DNA of 59,987 bases from an uncultured Clostridia bacterium (GTDB taxonomy: Bacteria > Bacillota > Clostridia > TANB77 > CAG-508): positions 1 through 59,987 of the forward strand of contig CAKPCK010000008.1 in NCBI GenBank assembly GCA_934141555.1, read 5' to 3'. The notes under the pieces were generated by a model, which did no database searches, was not told the origin of the DNA, and saw nothing but the letters and a program-made list of their open reading frames with translations. Positions 25,086 to 35,336 of the stretch are shown here, piece by piece; position 1 is the stretch's first letter, and the number at the start of each line of letters is the position of its first letter. Made by a program: the position numbers and the translations under genes.

Positions 25086-27473
25086 ATGAATAACAAAAAA
25101 GAATTAAGTTATAAAGACTTAAAAATGGTATGTAATAGAGATATGTTTCATTTCGAAACAACAGGTGATTTAGAATCAGTAAATGACGGAATAGGACAAG
25201 AAAGAGGAATAAAAGCATTACAATTTGGGTTACAAGTTGATGTAAAAGGATATAATATATATATTGAAGGACCAAGTGGTGTTGGAAAAACAATGTATAC
25301 AAAAAACTATTTAGATAGTATTGCCCCAAAGAAAAAAGTTCCAAATGATTGGTGTTATATATATAATTTCCAAAATCCAAATGAACCAATAGCAGTATCA
25401 TTACCAGCAGGTCAAGGAAAAGAATTTAAAGAGAGTATGGATGGATTTATCCAAGAAGTAAAAAAAGATATAAAGAAAACATTTAATGCTGATGATTTTG
25501 AAAAAGAGAAAGCATTAATAAAACAAGAATTTGAAGCACAAAGAGAAATAGTAATGCAAAAACTAACTCAAGATGCATTTGAAGAAGGCTTTCAAGTAAA
25601 ATCTGCACAAAATGGAATTTATATGATGCCAATAGTAGATGGGAAAGTAATAGAAGAAGAAGAGTTTGAAAAACTAGATGAATCAGTAAAAAAACATTAT
25701 GAAGAAAAATCATCAATTGTACAACAACAAATAATGGATGCAATAGGACACATAAAGCAAATAGAAAGAGAAGCTGATAAAAAGGTATCTGAATGGCAAT
25801 CAAATATTGCACTATTAACAGTAAATGCTCATATTAATTTTATAAAAGCAAAATATAAGAGAAACAAGAAAATAAATAAATTCTTAACAGATGTAAAACA
25901 AGATGTATTAAAAAATGTTTCATATTTTTTAGAAGAAGATAAGCAAGTTCAAAATAATCAAACACAACAAGGGCCAATGCAAAAGAAAACAGATCCATGT
26001 TTAAACTATAGAGTAAACTTATTTATTGACAATAGTGAAACACAAGGTGCACCTGTAATAATGGATTCAAATTATTCATTTAATAATTTATTTGGAAAAT
26101 TAGAATATGAAAATTATTATGGTTCATTTAAAACAGATTTTACAATGTTAAAACCTGGTTTATTGCAAAAAGCAAATGGAGGATACATTATATTCCAGGC
26201 TAAAGATTTATTAACAAATGGAATATGTTATGAAGAATTAAAAAGAGTTTTAAGAGTTAAAGAAGTATCAATAGATAATTCTCTAGAACAAAGAACATCT
26301 ATGACATTAATTTCATTAAAACCAGAACCAATTCCAATAGATTTAAAAGTTATATTAGTAGGTAATGCAGCAATTTATCATACATTACTTTCAATGGATA
26401 GTGATTTTAGAAGATTATTTAAAATAAAAGTAGAATTTGAAGAAACTGCACCAATTACAGAAGAAAATGTAAATAAATTAGCACAATTTGTTCATTCATT
26501 CTGTGAACAAGAAGAGCTACCACCACTAGATAGATCTGCTATGGCAAGTGTTGTTGAATATGCATCAAGAGTTGCAGGAGATAATAATAAAATATCAACA
26601 AGATTTACAGAATTAGCACAAGTTGTAGGGGAAGCAGGAACATGGGCAAAACTAGCTAAAGCTAAAGTTGTTACATCTGAATTTGTAAAAAAGGCATTAG
26701 CAGAGAGAGTTGAAAGAATTAAAAAATATGATGAAAAATATTTAGAAATGATAAAAGAAAATACATTACTAATAAATACAACAGGTTCATTAGTTGGAGA
26801 AATTAATGGACTAACAGTTATGACAATTGGTGATTATACATTTGGTAAGCCAGCCAAAATAACAGTAAACACATATACAGGAAAACAAGGTGTTGTAAAC
26901 ATAGAAAGAGAAGTTGATTTATCAGGATCAACACATTCAAAAGGTGTATATATTTTATCAGGATATTTAGGAGAACTATTTGCACAAGATATTCCATTAT
27001 GTTTAACAGCAAGTATATGTTTTGAACAATTATATAATGGAGTTGATGGTGATAGTGCATCAAGTACAGAACTTTATGGATTATTATCAAGTTTATCTGA
27101 AATACCAATTAAGCAATCAATTGCTGTTACAGGTTCAGTAAATCAAAAAGGACAAATTCAACCAATTGGTGGTGTTAATGAAAAAATAGAAGGATATTTC
27201 CAAATTTGTAAAATGCGTGGATTAGATGGTTCACATGGTGTTATGATACCAGTTCAAAATGTTGAGAACTTACAATTAAATGATGATGTTGTTGAAGCAG
27301 TAAAAAATAATTTATTCCATATATATGCTGTTTCTACAATAGATGAAGGTATTGAAGTTTTAACAGGTGTTCCAGCAGGAAAGAAAGATAAAGAGGGAAA
27401 ATTCCCAGCAGGTACAGTAAATTATTTAGCTTATGAAAAATTGAAAAAATATGCTAAAATTTGTGAGAAATAA
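25086..27473 (+). CDS. Lon-like ATP-dependent protease (AAA_32/S16)
   Basis: 795 aa from the ATG at 25086, behind ACGGAGG; an upstream in-frame ATG at 25050 lacks a site. The P-loop EGPSGVGKT lies at residues 61-69, far closer to the N-terminus than in LonA, and a long helical insertion follows. The C-terminal S16 peptidase domain has the catalytic Ser in GVDGDSASSTELYGLLSSL and the catalytic Lys in GGVNEKIEGYF. This layout matches the AAA_32-type Lon relatives (E. coli YcbZ-like), which lack the LonA N-terminal domain. It probably degrades or remodels unfolded proteins in the cytoplasm. Substrates are unknown. Confidence 0.9.
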   Translation: MNNKKELSYKDLKMVCNRDMFHFETTGDLESVNDGIGQERGIKALQFGLQVDVKGYNIYIEGPSGVGKTMYTKNYLDSIAPKKKVPNDWCYIYNFQNPNEPIAVSLPAGQGKEFKESMDGFIQEVKKDIKKTFNADDFEKEKALIKQEFEAQREIVMQKLTQDAFEEGFQVKSAQNGIYMMPIVDGKVIEEEEFEKLDESVKKHYEEKSSIVQQQIMDAIGHIKQIEREADKKVSEWQSNIALLTVNAHINFIKAKYKRNKKINKFLTDVKQDVLKNVSYFLEEDKQVQNNQTQQGPMQKKTDPCLNYRVNLFIDNSETQGAPVIMDSNYSFNNLFGKLEYENYYGSFKTDFTMLKPGLLQKANGGYIIFQAKDLLTNGICYEELKRVLRVKEVSIDNSLEQRTSMTLISLKPEPIPIDLKVILVGNAAIYHTLLSMDSDFRRLFKIKVEFEETAPITEENVNKLAQFVHSFCEQEELPPLDRSAMASVVEYASRVAGDNNKISTRFTELAQVVGEAGTWAKLAKAKVVTSEFVKKALAERVERIKKYDEKYLEMIKENTLLINTTGSLVGEINGLTVMTIGDYTFGKPAKITVNTYTGKQGVVNIEREVDLSGSTHSKGVYILSGYLGELFAQDIPLCLTASICFEQLYNGVDGDSASSTELYGLLSSLSEIPIKQSIAVTGSVNQKGQIQPIGGVNEKIEGYFQICKMRGLDGSHGVMIPVQNVENLQLNDDVVEAVKNNLFHIYAVSTIDEGIEVLTGVPAGKKDKEGKFPAGTVNYLAYEKLKKYAKICEK

Positions 27474-27493
27474 TTAAATAAAAAATTAGTTTT

Positions 27494-27534
27494 AATAAAT
27501 AAGGGGGTCTATGAGAATAGATTCCTTATTTATT
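27494..27534 (+). terminator. Terminator-like hairpin after the Lon-like gene
   Basis: AATAAATAAGG (27494-27504) pairs with CCTTATTTATT (27524-27534), and an inner GTCTA/TAGAT extends the stem. The tail is AT-rich without a clean T run. Confidence 0.55.
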
Positions 27535-27625
27535 ATATAATGACAAAAAATATATTATTCTTGATTTTGTGCAAAATATTGAAAAATTAATTCAAATGAA
27601 TTAAAATATAAAAGTGGAGGAAGAT

Positions 27626-28492
27626 ATGCAAGAACAAGAATATAAAATAGAAAATATAAAATCATTTGAATTAGCAGATATATTTGACTGTGGTCAATGT
27701 TTTAGATGGAATAAACAACCTGATGGAAGCTATATAGGAGTATTTAAAGAAAATGTAATGAATGTCCAGAAAAACGGAGATACAGTAATTTTTAAAGGAA
27801 TATGTAATGGAGATATAAAAGAAATTGTACAAGATTATTTTGATTTAAATCGTAATTATGAAGAAATAAAAGAAACTTTATCACAAATAGATGATAATGT
27901 AAAAACAAGTATACAATATGGACAAGGAATTAGAATTTTAAATCAAGATTTATGGGAGATGATAATATCTTATATTATTTCAGCAAATAATAATATCCCA
28001 AGAATAAAAGGAATAATTGAAAGACTATCTAAAGCATATGGAAAAGAAGTAGAATGGAGTGGAGAAAAATATTATACTTTTCCTACAGTAGAAGAATTGA
28101 AAGATGTAACAGTAGAAGATTATAGAAATCTTGGGACAGGTTTTAGAGATATAAGATTATATGAGACTGTACATATGATATTAGATAAAAAAGTAGATTT
28201 AGAACAAATGCAAAATAATCCAAATACAATGGAAGTTAGAGAACAATTATTAACGTTATCAGGAGTTGGGCCTAAAGTGGCAGATTGTATTTTATTATTT
28301 TCAACATTAAAAAGATTTGAAGTCTTTCCAATTGATGTATGGGTTAGAAGAGTTATGAATGAACTATATATAAAAAATGAAGATGAAACAAAAGTTAACA
28401 AAAAAGAACTAGAGAAACTTGCACATGAGAAATTTGGGAATTTAGCTGGTATTGCACAACAATATTTGTTTTATTGGAAGAGAGAAGCATAA
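27626..28492 (+). CDS. OGG1-like 8-oxoguanine DNA glycosylase/AP lyase
   Basis: 288 aa from the ATG at 27626, 5 bases after GGAGG; a GTG at 27614 overlaps that site. It excises 8-oxoguanine paired with C. The N-terminal OGG domain shows IFDCGQCFRWN, followed by the helix-hairpin-helix LLTLSGVGPKVADCILLF. The catalytic Lys sits in GPKVADC and the Asp in VFPIDVWVRRVM, as in human OGG1 (Lys249, Asp268). The length fits the bacterial OGG1 group. With nth it supplies base-excision repair of oxidised bases. Confidence 0.88.
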   Translation: MQEQEYKIENIKSFELADIFDCGQCFRWNKQPDGSYIGVFKENVMNVQKNGDTVIFKGICNGDIKEIVQDYFDLNRNYEEIKETLSQIDDNVKTSIQYGQGIRILNQDLWEMIISYIISANNNIPRIKGIIERLSKAYGKEVEWSGEKYYTFPTVEELKDVTVEDYRNLGTGFRDIRLYETVHMILDKKVDLEQMQNNPNTMEVREQLLTLSGVGPKVADCILLFSTLKRFEVFPIDVWVRRVMNELYIKNEDETKVNKKELEKLAHEKFGNLAGIAQQYLFYWKREA

Positions 28493-28522
28493 AAAAAGAT
28501 TGGCATTATGCCAATCTTTTTT
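28492..28522. terminator. Bidirectional terminator between the glycosylase gene and leuS
   Basis: A 14-bp perfect stem (28492-28505 with 28509-28522), TTA loop and T runs on both strands. Confidence 0.92.
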
Positions 28523-28523
28523 A

Positions 28524-30920
28524 CTATTTAACAACAACATTGTAAATTTTATTTTTTACATAAATTTCTTTAACAATAGATTTTCCATCAAGTTTTCCTT
28601 CTAAAGCAGAATGAACTTTTTCTTTAACAGAAGATTCATCTTCATCTAAATTAATTGTAATAGTTGTCTTTAATTTACCATTAACTTGAACAGGAATTTC
28701 TTTTTTATCATCAATTGTTTTATTTTCATCATATTCTGGCCATTCACAAGATGAAATTGGTTTATCAAATCCAGCAATTTCATTTAGTTCCTCAGTTATA
28801 TGAGGAGCAAAAGGATTTAATAATATTAAAAATGTTTTAAATTCAGCTTTATTAATTTTCTTTAATTTTGTAAATTCATTCATCATTGTCATGAATGTAG
28901 AAACACATGTATTAAATTTCATTTCTTCGATATCTTGTGAAACTTTTTTGATGGCTTTATTCATCATTTTTTCAGTTTCTTTTGAATATGTGTCACCATC
29001 AACTAAAACATATTGTAAGTTCCAAACTCTATCAAGAAATTTGAAGCAACCTCTAATACTATCCATAGACCAGCTTGCTGTTTGATCAAATGGTCCCATA
29101 AACATTTCATAAACTCTAAATGCATCTGCACCAAACTCATTTATAATATCTTCAGGATTTATAACGTTTCCTTTTGATTTAGACATTTTTTCTCCATTTG
29201 AACCTAAAATCATACCATGTGATGTACGTTTTGCATAAGGTTCTTTTGTTGGAACAACTCCAATGTCATATAAGAATTTGTGCCAGAATCTTGAATATAA
29301 TAAGTGAAGTGTTGTATGTTCCATACCACCATTATACCAATCAACAGGTGACCAATATTCAAGAGCTTCTTTAGATGCAAGAGCATCATGATTATGTGGA
29401 TCCATATATCTTAAGAAATACCATGATGATCCAGCCCATTGAGGCATTGTATCTGTTTCTCTTTTTGCAGGTTTACCACAATGTGGACATGTTGTATTAA
29501 TCCATTCTGTATGTCTCGCAAGAGGAGATTCACCATTTTCTCCTGGTAAGAAATCTTTTACATCTGGTAATGTTAAAGGTAAATCTTTTTCATCAACTGG
29601 AACCCAACCACAATCATCACAATGTACCATTGGAATTGGTTCACCCCAATATCTTTGACGTGAGAATACCCAATCACGAAGTTTATAATTTACTTTTCTT
29701 TCACCAATTTTATTATCTTCAAGATATTTTATAACTTTATTTTTTGCTTCTTCTAGCCCTAAACCATCTAAAAATCCTGAGTTTATATGTACACCATCAC
29801 CAGTAAATGCTTCTTTTGAAACATCTCCACCTTCAAGAACAGGTATAATATTAAGACCAAATTTTGTAGCAAATTCATAATCTCTTGTATCATGAGCAGG
29901 AACAGCCATAATAGCACCAGTTCCATAAGATGATAATACATAATCTGCAACCCAAATAGGAATTTCTTTATTTGTTAATGGATTTATTGCTTTAATTCCT
30001 TTGATTTCAACACCAGTTTTATCTTTATTCATTTCACCACGTTCAAAATCAGATTTTAAAGCAGCTTGTTTTTGATATTTTTTTATTTCATCTAAATTTG
30101 TTATTTTAGAAGCAAATTCTTCAATTAATTTGTGTTCTGGAGCAACTACCATATATGTAGCACCAAATAGTGTATCAGGTCTTGTTGTGTAAACAGTTAG
30201 TGTTTCATCAGTACCTGCAATTTTGAATTTTACTTCAGCACCTTCTGAACGCCCAATCCAATTGCGTTGTTGTGTTTTTATTTTTTCTAGGTAATCAACA
30301 TCATCTAAATCGTCAATTAATCTTTGAGCATATTTTGTGATTCTTAACATCCATTGTGATTTTTCTTTTTGGACAACTGGACTTCCACATCTTTCACAAA
30401 CACCGTTTACAACTTCTTCGTTTGCTAATCCAACTTTACATCCTGTGCAGAAGTTTATTGGCATTGTTGCTTTATAAGCTAATCCATGTTTATATAATTG
30501 AATAAATATCCATTGTGTCCATTTATAATATTCTGGGTCTGTTGTGTCAATAACTCTTGACCAATCAAATGAAAAACCAACAGATTTTAATTGTTCTGTA
30601 AAATGTGCAATATTTTTTGCAGTTGTTATTTTTGGATGTACATTTGTTTTTATTGCATAATTTTCTGCTGGAAGACCAAATGCATCAAATCCAATAGGGA
30701 ATAATACATTATATCCTTGTAATCTTCTTTTTCTTGCGATTATATCAAGTGCTGTATAACTACGAGGATGTCCAACATGTAGACCTTGTCCTGATGGATA
30801 AGGGAATTCTATTAATCCATACCATTTTTTCTTTGTGTAATCAGTACTAGCATTAAATGTTCCTTCTTTTTCCCATTTATTTTGCCATTTCTTTTCTATT
30901 TCTTTAAAATTATATGCCAT
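28524..30920 (-). CDS. leuS: Leucyl-tRNA synthetase
   Basis: This 798-aa class I synthetase attaches leucine to tRNA-Leu. HVGHPRSYTALD carries the HIGH signature near residue 48, a zinc ribbon has CTGCKVG and CERCGS, and the editing domain contains TTRPDTLFG. GNGEKMSKSKGNVI-like sequence (SNGEKMSKSKGN) carries KMSKS near residue 575. The C-terminal anticodon domain ends in VKEIYVKNKIYNVV. The size is typical for Bacillota. It is transcribed alone from 30992-31020 with a leader of about 65 bp, too short for a T-box. Confidence 0.97.
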   Translation of the reverse strand: MAYNFKEIEKKWQNKWEKEGTFNASTDYTKKKWYGLIEFPYPSGQGLHVGHPRSYTALDIIARKRRLQGYNVLFPIGFDAFGLPAENYAIKTNVHPKITTAKNIAHFTEQLKSVGFSFDWSRVIDTTDPEYYKWTQWIFIQLYKHGLAYKATMPINFCTGCKVGLANEEVVNGVCERCGSPVVQKEKSQWMLRITKYAQRLIDDLDDVDYLEKIKTQQRNWIGRSEGAEVKFKIAGTDETLTVYTTRPDTLFGATYMVVAPEHKLIEEFASKITNLDEIKKYQKQAALKSDFERGEMNKDKTGVEIKGIKAINPLTNKEIPIWVADYVLSSYGTGAIMAVPAHDTRDYEFATKFGLNIIPVLEGGDVSKEAFTGDGVHINSGFLDGLGLEEAKNKVIKYLEDNKIGERKVNYKLRDWVFSRQRYWGEPIPMVHCDDCGWVPVDEKDLPLTLPDVKDFLPGENGESPLARHTEWINTTCPHCGKPAKRETDTMPQWAGSSWYFLRYMDPHNHDALASKEALEYWSPVDWYNGGMEHTTLHLLYSRFWHKFLYDIGVVPTKEPYAKRTSHGMILGSNGEKMSKSKGNVINPEDIINEFGADAFRVYEMFMGPFDQTASWSMDSIRGCFKFLDRVWNLQYVLVDGDTYSKETEKMMNKAIKKVSQDIEEMKFNTCVSTFMTMMNEFTKLKKINKAEFKTFLILLNPFAPHITEELNEIAGFDKPISSCEWPEYDENKTIDDKKEIPVQVNGKLKTTITINLDEDESSVKEKVHSALEGKLDGKSIVKEIYVKNKIYNVVVK

Positions 30921-30991
30921 TTAAAATTCATTCCTTTCTCATTTTTCGTTGTAAGAAAAAATATTCTTATGAGCGAAATTATTTCATATCG

Positions 30992-31020
30992 ATTATACTA
31001 GCAAAATGGCAAAAAGTCAA
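30992..31020 (-). promoter_or_regulatory. Promoter of leuS
   Basis: On the minus strand, TTGACT (31020-31015), a 17-bp spacer and TATAAT (30997-30992). Confidence 0.85.
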
Positions 31021-31141
31021 TGAAAATGTAATGAAAATGGTTTTTGAGAGTAATTCTATTATTAATGAATAAATAACTAACAAAAATGAGATACTATTAA
31101 AAGATTAAAAATCTAATAATAGTTGTAAAGAAGGGATTGAA

Positions 31142-31288
31142 ATGAATATGAAATTTGTTAAAGGTTTAGTTATAGGTGGATTAGTAACAACAGGAATGGT
31201 TATGTTATGGCAAAATGATAATATGTTTAATACAAATAGAATGATGAAAAAAGGCAAAAAATTTGCTAAAAAGATGGGAATAATGTAA
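31142..31288 (+). CDS. Small membrane protein, 48 aa
   Basis: The frame encodes MNMKFVKGLVIGG, one short hydrophobic helix to about residue 23, then a basic tail rich in Met, Lys and Asn ending KKMGIM. A GAAGGGA site lies 6 bases before the ATG and a terminator overlaps the stop codon, so it is a compact complete gene. The layout, a glycine-containing helix with a Lys-rich tail, recalls YtxH- or DUF3918-like small proteins, but the identity is open. Confidence 0.65.
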   Translation: MNMKFVKGLVIGGLVTTGMVMLWQNDNMFNTNRMMKKGKKFAKKMGIM

Positions 31289-31317
31289 AAGGCAGGAAAT
31301 ATAATCCTGTCTTTTTT
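31288..31317. terminator. Terminator after the small membrane protein gene
   Basis: A 10-bp stem with one G-T pair (31288-31297 with 31305-31314) followed by T. It also serves the convergent gene at 31325. Confidence 0.85.
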
Positions 31318-31324
31318 GTGTATA

Positions 31325-32017
31325 TTATTTTTCTGTAGAGTTAATAGAATCAATAACACATTTTCCATTAACATCTTTTATTGTAAAAGTAAATGTTTGT
31401 GATGAAGTAGATTCATCTTCAGTATCACGGACACAAGTTGTTTGAGCAGAATAAGTATTTTCAGATATTTTTGTAATGCTATTTATAGTATAATGAGAAT
31501 TAGCTCCGCCACCTTCACCTGAAACAAAATAACCATTATCAAATTCGCGAATAGAAAAATCATTACAGATTTTTTTAAATTCTTTTTCAGAAACATAGTT
31601 TAGCATTGCAGATTTAAAGTCACTAAATTGTACATTTTCAACAACACCTTGTGCTTTTTCATAATATGAAGACATATCTTTTCTATTATAAGTTAGAACT
31701 CCATTTTGTGAAAGAGCAGTTAAAATTTCAGTGCCAGTATTTGAAGAAAGAACAATATCTAAATAATTAGATAAAGTATTTTTTATATCAGTAGTTGAAA
31801 ATGAAGAAGTTTTTTCATTTGTAGTCGAATTATTTGATAATTCATTACCTGACTTTTGAGAATTAGATATTATAGAAGAATTTTTTATATTATCTAATTC
31901 AGTTTTTAATGAATTATAATTATTATATAGTTTAACAATAAAGAATGCTAAAACGATTATTACTATAAAAGACAATACTAATATAAATGTTGAAAAACTT
32001 AATTTTTTTTCTTGCAT
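31325..32017 (-). CDS. Membrane-anchored protein with extracellular domain
   Basis: A 230-aa protein with one N-terminal membrane helix (about residues 9-31), a Ser/Asn/Thr-rich linker to about residue 75 and a C-terminal domain of about 150 residues. The domain carries three Cys and the motif GYFVSGEGGGANSHY, and its final strands (YSAQTTCVRD, FTFTIKDVNGKCVI) suggest an NTF2-like or cystatin-like alpha+beta fold. I do not recognise the family. A GGAGGTG ribosome site supports the start. It is a single gene on the minus strand, divergent from dnaG. Confidence 0.65.
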   Translation of the reverse strand: MQEKKLSFSTFILVLSFIVIIVLAFFIVKLYNNYNSLKTELDNIKNSSIISNSQKSGNELSNNSTTNEKTSSFSTTDIKNTLSNYLDIVLSSNTGTEILTALSQNGVLTYNRKDMSSYYEKAQGVVENVQFSDFKSAMLNYVSEKEFKKICNDFSIREFDNGYFVSGEGGGANSHYTINSITKISENTYSAQTTCVRDTEDESTSSQTFTFTIKDVNGKCVIDSINSTEK

Positions 32018-32264
32018 TTTTTCACCTCCATTCTGAAAAAAATTATATCATTAAAAACAAGAAGTATCAATAATATTTTAGAATATGTGAAAAAATTTAT
32101 TAATCATTAAATAATAAAATAATAAAAGAATGAATTTGTGAAATACCTCAAAAAAATTCTCAAAAAAAGAGGGAATTATGTAAAATTCGTCGAATAATAT
32201 ATATGTACGAAAAACGGAAATGATGATTTTTAGCAATAATAAGAAAGTATAGGAGTGGAGGAAA

Positions 32265-34049
32265 ATGGCACGTTATAGTGAAGAAATTATAGAACAAGTA
32301 AGACAAAACAACGATGTTGTAGATGTAATATCACAATATGTCCATTTAACTCGAAAAGGAAGAAACTATTTTGGACTATGTCCATTTCATAATGAAAAAT
32401 CTCCATCATTTTCAGTATCACCAGACAGGCAAATATTTCACTGTTTTGGGTGTGGAGTTGGAGGAAATGTATATTCATTTCTGATGAAAATAGAAGGAAT
32501 AGGGTTCAAAGAAGCAGTTGAACAATTAGCAGAAAAAGCAAATATACAATTACCAACAATAGAAAATGCAGAAGATACAGCAAGAGAAGAATTAAAAGCC
32601 AAAATATATAAAATAAATCAATTTACAGCAGAATATTATCATCAAAATTTGTACAAGCCAACAGCAAAAATGGCACAAGAATATGTAAAAAAAAGAAAAC
32701 TAACACAATCAACATTAGAAACATATAAAATAGGATTTTCAGGAAGATTTGATGAATTATATAAACAATTAAAAGCCCAAGGCTTTAATGAAAAAGAAAT
32801 GTTAGAATCAGGATTAGTCATCAGAAATGATAGAGGACAATATATAGACATGTATAGAAATAGACTAATGATTCCAATATGTGATATTAGAGGGAAAGTA
32901 ATAGCATTTGGAGGAAGAGTTTTAGATGATTCAAAACCCAAATATATAAATTCACCAGAAAATGTTGTATATAGTAAAGGAAGACATTTATTTGGGCTAA
33001 ATATTGCAAAAACAGAATGTAGTAAAAGACTATTAATAGTAGAAGGATATATGGATGTCATATCATTACACCAAAGAGGGGTAAAAAATGTAGTAGCAGC
33101 ATTAGGAACAGCATTAACAGAACAACAAGGTTGGTTGTTAAGAAAAAGCACAGAACAAGTTATACTTGGATTTGATGCAGATGGAGCTGGACAAACAGCT
33201 GTAGCAAGATCAATGGAAATACTACAAAAAATGGGATGTGACATGAGAGTATTACAAATAGAAGGAGCAAAAGACCCAGATGAATTTATTGTAAAATTTG
33301 GAGAAGGTAGATTCAAATTAGCAATGGATAATGCAATATCATTAGTCGAATTTAAAGTAAAAAATCTAAAAAAAGATATTAATCTAGAAAATACATCAGA
33401 TAAAATAAAATTCTTAAACGAAATTGCAAAAATATTGGCAAAAGTAGATAATACAATGGAAAGAGAAATATACATAGAAAAAATAGCAAGTGGTTATAAT
33501 ATTTCAAAAGAAGCAATATATGCAGAAGTAAATAAATTAATTTATACTAACTCAAAAGCAGACAATTTATTGCAAGGAAAAGCAGTAAAAACACAAATTA
33601 TTTCTAAAGTGGAAGAAAATAGTATAGACGAAGACTTAAAAAATAGAGAAGACACAATAATTGCATTATTACTTGATGCAAATCAAAAAATCTTTCAAAA
33701 AATAAAAGAAAAAATCAAACCACAAGATTTTAAAGATGAAACAAATAGAAAAATTGCAGAAAAATTATATGAAGAATTAGAGAAACAAGACACAAATGTT
33801 AATAAATTAATAGATGAATTTGATGAACAAACTCAAAATCATATTACTAAGGTAATGGCAACAGATTATGAAATAGAAAATATTGATAAAGCTGTTGATG
33901 ATATATTATTAAAATACGAAAGAGAAAGACTAGAGAGTCAAAAGAAAGATATATTAAAGAAATTAGAAAATGAACAAGATGGGGAAATAAAAAAAGAATT
34001 AAGTAAAGAGCTAAGTAATATAATAATTGCATTAGCTAAAATTAAGTAG
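32265..34049 (+). CDS. dnaG: DNA primase
   Basis: This 594-aa enzyme makes RNA primers at the replication fork. The N-terminal zinc site is CPFHNEKSPSFSVSPDRQ followed by FHCFGCGVGG. The TOPRIM core has LLIVEGYMDVISL and FDADGAGQTAV with the metal-binding acids. The C-terminal helicase-interaction region is helical and Lys-rich. It is followed 12 bp later by rpoD, the classic macromolecular-synthesis pairing. The 247-bp gap upstream is very AT-rich with no promoter I can place with confidence. Confidence 0.96.
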   Translation: MARYSEEIIEQVRQNNDVVDVISQYVHLTRKGRNYFGLCPFHNEKSPSFSVSPDRQIFHCFGCGVGGNVYSFLMKIEGIGFKEAVEQLAEKANIQLPTIENAEDTAREELKAKIYKINQFTAEYYHQNLYKPTAKMAQEYVKKRKLTQSTLETYKIGFSGRFDELYKQLKAQGFNEKEMLESGLVIRNDRGQYIDMYRNRLMIPICDIRGKVIAFGGRVLDDSKPKYINSPENVVYSKGRHLFGLNIAKTECSKRLLIVEGYMDVISLHQRGVKNVVAALGTALTEQQGWLLRKSTEQVILGFDADGAGQTAVARSMEILQKMGCDMRVLQIEGAKDPDEFIVKFGEGRFKLAMDNAISLVEFKVKNLKKDINLENTSDKIKFLNEIAKILAKVDNTMEREIYIEKIASGYNISKEAIYAEVNKLIYTNSKADNLLQGKAVKTQIISKVEENSIDEDLKNREDTIIALLLDANQKIFQKIKEKIKPQDFKDETNRKIAEKLYEELEKQDTNVNKLIDEFDEQTQNHITKVMATDYEIENIDKAVDDILLKYERERLESQKKDILKKLENEQDGEIKKELSKELSNIIIALAKIK

Positions 34050-34061
34050 GGGTGAATTTTC

Positions 34062-35219
34062 GTGAGTAAGAAAATTGAAGAAATGGAAAATCAAGAAAAA
34101 TTAGAAGAAATGAAAGATGTCAAAACAAATAATGAAAAAGAAAAATCAGATGCTGAAAAAGTTCAAGATATTGTAAAAAAAGCTAAAGCAAAAGGAAAAA
34201 TAACATATGAAGAGTTAGCCAAAGAGCTAGAAAATACAAATCCAGATCAAATAGATAAAGTTTTTGACGCATTTGAAGAAATGGGAGTAAATATTAATGA
34301 TGACTTTGAAGATGAGCCAGACATTGATGATTTAAAAGAAGTTGAAGATTTAAAATTAGATGAAATAACAGAAACAAGTTATGAAGGAATAAGTGTTGAT
34401 GATCCAGTAAGAATGTATTTAAGAGAAATTGGAAAAATTCCATTATTATCTTATGATAAAGAACTAGAATTAGCCAAAAGAATACTAGAAGGTGATGAAG
34501 AAGCTAAACAAGAATTAGCAGAAGCAAACCTTAGATTAGTAGTAAGTATTGCTAAAAAATATGTTGGAAGAGGAATGTTATTCTTAGACTTAATACAAGA
34601 AGGAAACATGGGATTAATAAAAGCAGTAGAAAAATTTGATTATACAAAAGGATTTAAATTTAGTACTTATGCAACATGGTGGATTAGACAAGCAATTACA
34701 AGAGCAATTGCAGATCAAGCACGTACAATAAGAATTCCAGTACACATGGTAGAAACAATAAATAGATTAATCCGTACATCAAGACACCTATTACAACAAT
34801 TAGGTAGAGAACCAACGCCAGAAGAAATAGCTAAAGAAATGGATATGTCAGTTGAGAAAGTAATGGAAATTCAAAAAATTGCACAAGATCCAGTTTCATT
34901 AGAAACTCCAATTGGTGAAGAAGATGATAGCCATTTAGGTGATTTTATTCAAGATGAAGATTCTCCAGCACCACAAGATGCTGCTTCATATACATTATTA
35001 AGAGAACAATTAGAAGAAGTAATGAAAACATTAACACCAAGAGAAGCAAAAGTTTTAAGATTAAGATTTGGACTTGATGATGGAAAAGCAAGAACACTTG
35101 AAGAGGTAGGAAAAGAATTTGATGTAACAAGAGAAAGAATTCGTCAAATTGAAGCTAAAGCTTTGAGAAAACTTCGTCATCCAAGTAGAAGCAAAAAATT
35201 AAGAGATTATATGAATTAG
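34062..35219 (+). CDS. rpoD: Primary sigma factor, sigma-A
   Basis: A 385-aa sigma factor starting at GTG (34062), with AGGGGTGA 7 bases upstream. A short region 1.1-like N-terminus (KITYEELAKELE) precedes region 1.2 (DDPVRMYLREIGKIPLL), region 2 (KKYVGRGMLFLDLIQEGNMGLIKAVEKFDY and the -10 helix YATWWIRQAITRAI) and region 3. Region 4 ends in FDVTRERIRQIEAKALRKLRHP. It directs RNA polymerase to the TTGACA/TATAAT promoters seen throughout the window. It is cotranscribed with dnaG. Confidence 0.97.
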   Translation: MSKKIEEMENQEKLEEMKDVKTNNEKEKSDAEKVQDIVKKAKAKGKITYEELAKELENTNPDQIDKVFDAFEEMGVNINDDFEDEPDIDDLKEVEDLKLDEITETSYEGISVDDPVRMYLREIGKIPLLSYDKELELAKRILEGDEEAKQELAEANLRLVVSIAKKYVGRGMLFLDLIQEGNMGLIKAVEKFDYTKGFKFSTYATWWIRQAITRAIADQARTIRIPVHMVETINRLIRTSRHLLQQLGREPTPEEIAKEMDMSVEKVMEIQKIAQDPVSLETPIGEEDDSHLGDFIQDEDSPAPQDAASYTLLREQLEEVMKTLTPREAKVLRLRFGLDDGKARTLEEVGKEFDVTRERIRQIEAKALRKLRHPSRSKKLRDYMN

Positions 35220-35225
35220 AAAAGT

Positions 35226-35248
35226 GCTCAATATTGGGCATTTTTTTA
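35226..35248 (+). terminator. Terminator after rpoD
   Basis: TGCTCAA (35226-35232) pairs with TTGGGCA (35235-35241), followed by seven T. Confidence 0.75.
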
Positions 35249-35274
35249 TTTTTTATTATAAATATAATTTTTTG

Positions 35275-35303
35275 TTGACATGAATTTTTTTTAAGTATAT
35301 AAT
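35275..35303 (+). promoter_or_regulatory. Promoter of the 35337 gene cassette
   Basis: TTGACA (35275-35280), a 17-bp spacer and TATAAT (35298-35303): a consensus sigma-A promoter. Confidence 0.9.
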
Positions 35304-35336
35304 GATTTTAAAATAATATTTGTGGAGGAAAAATAT

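Noticed and set aside
32188..32194. CGTCGAA, a near Spo0A box upstream of dnaG
   Set aside because: A single copy with one mismatch in AT-rich sequence; chance occurrence is likely.
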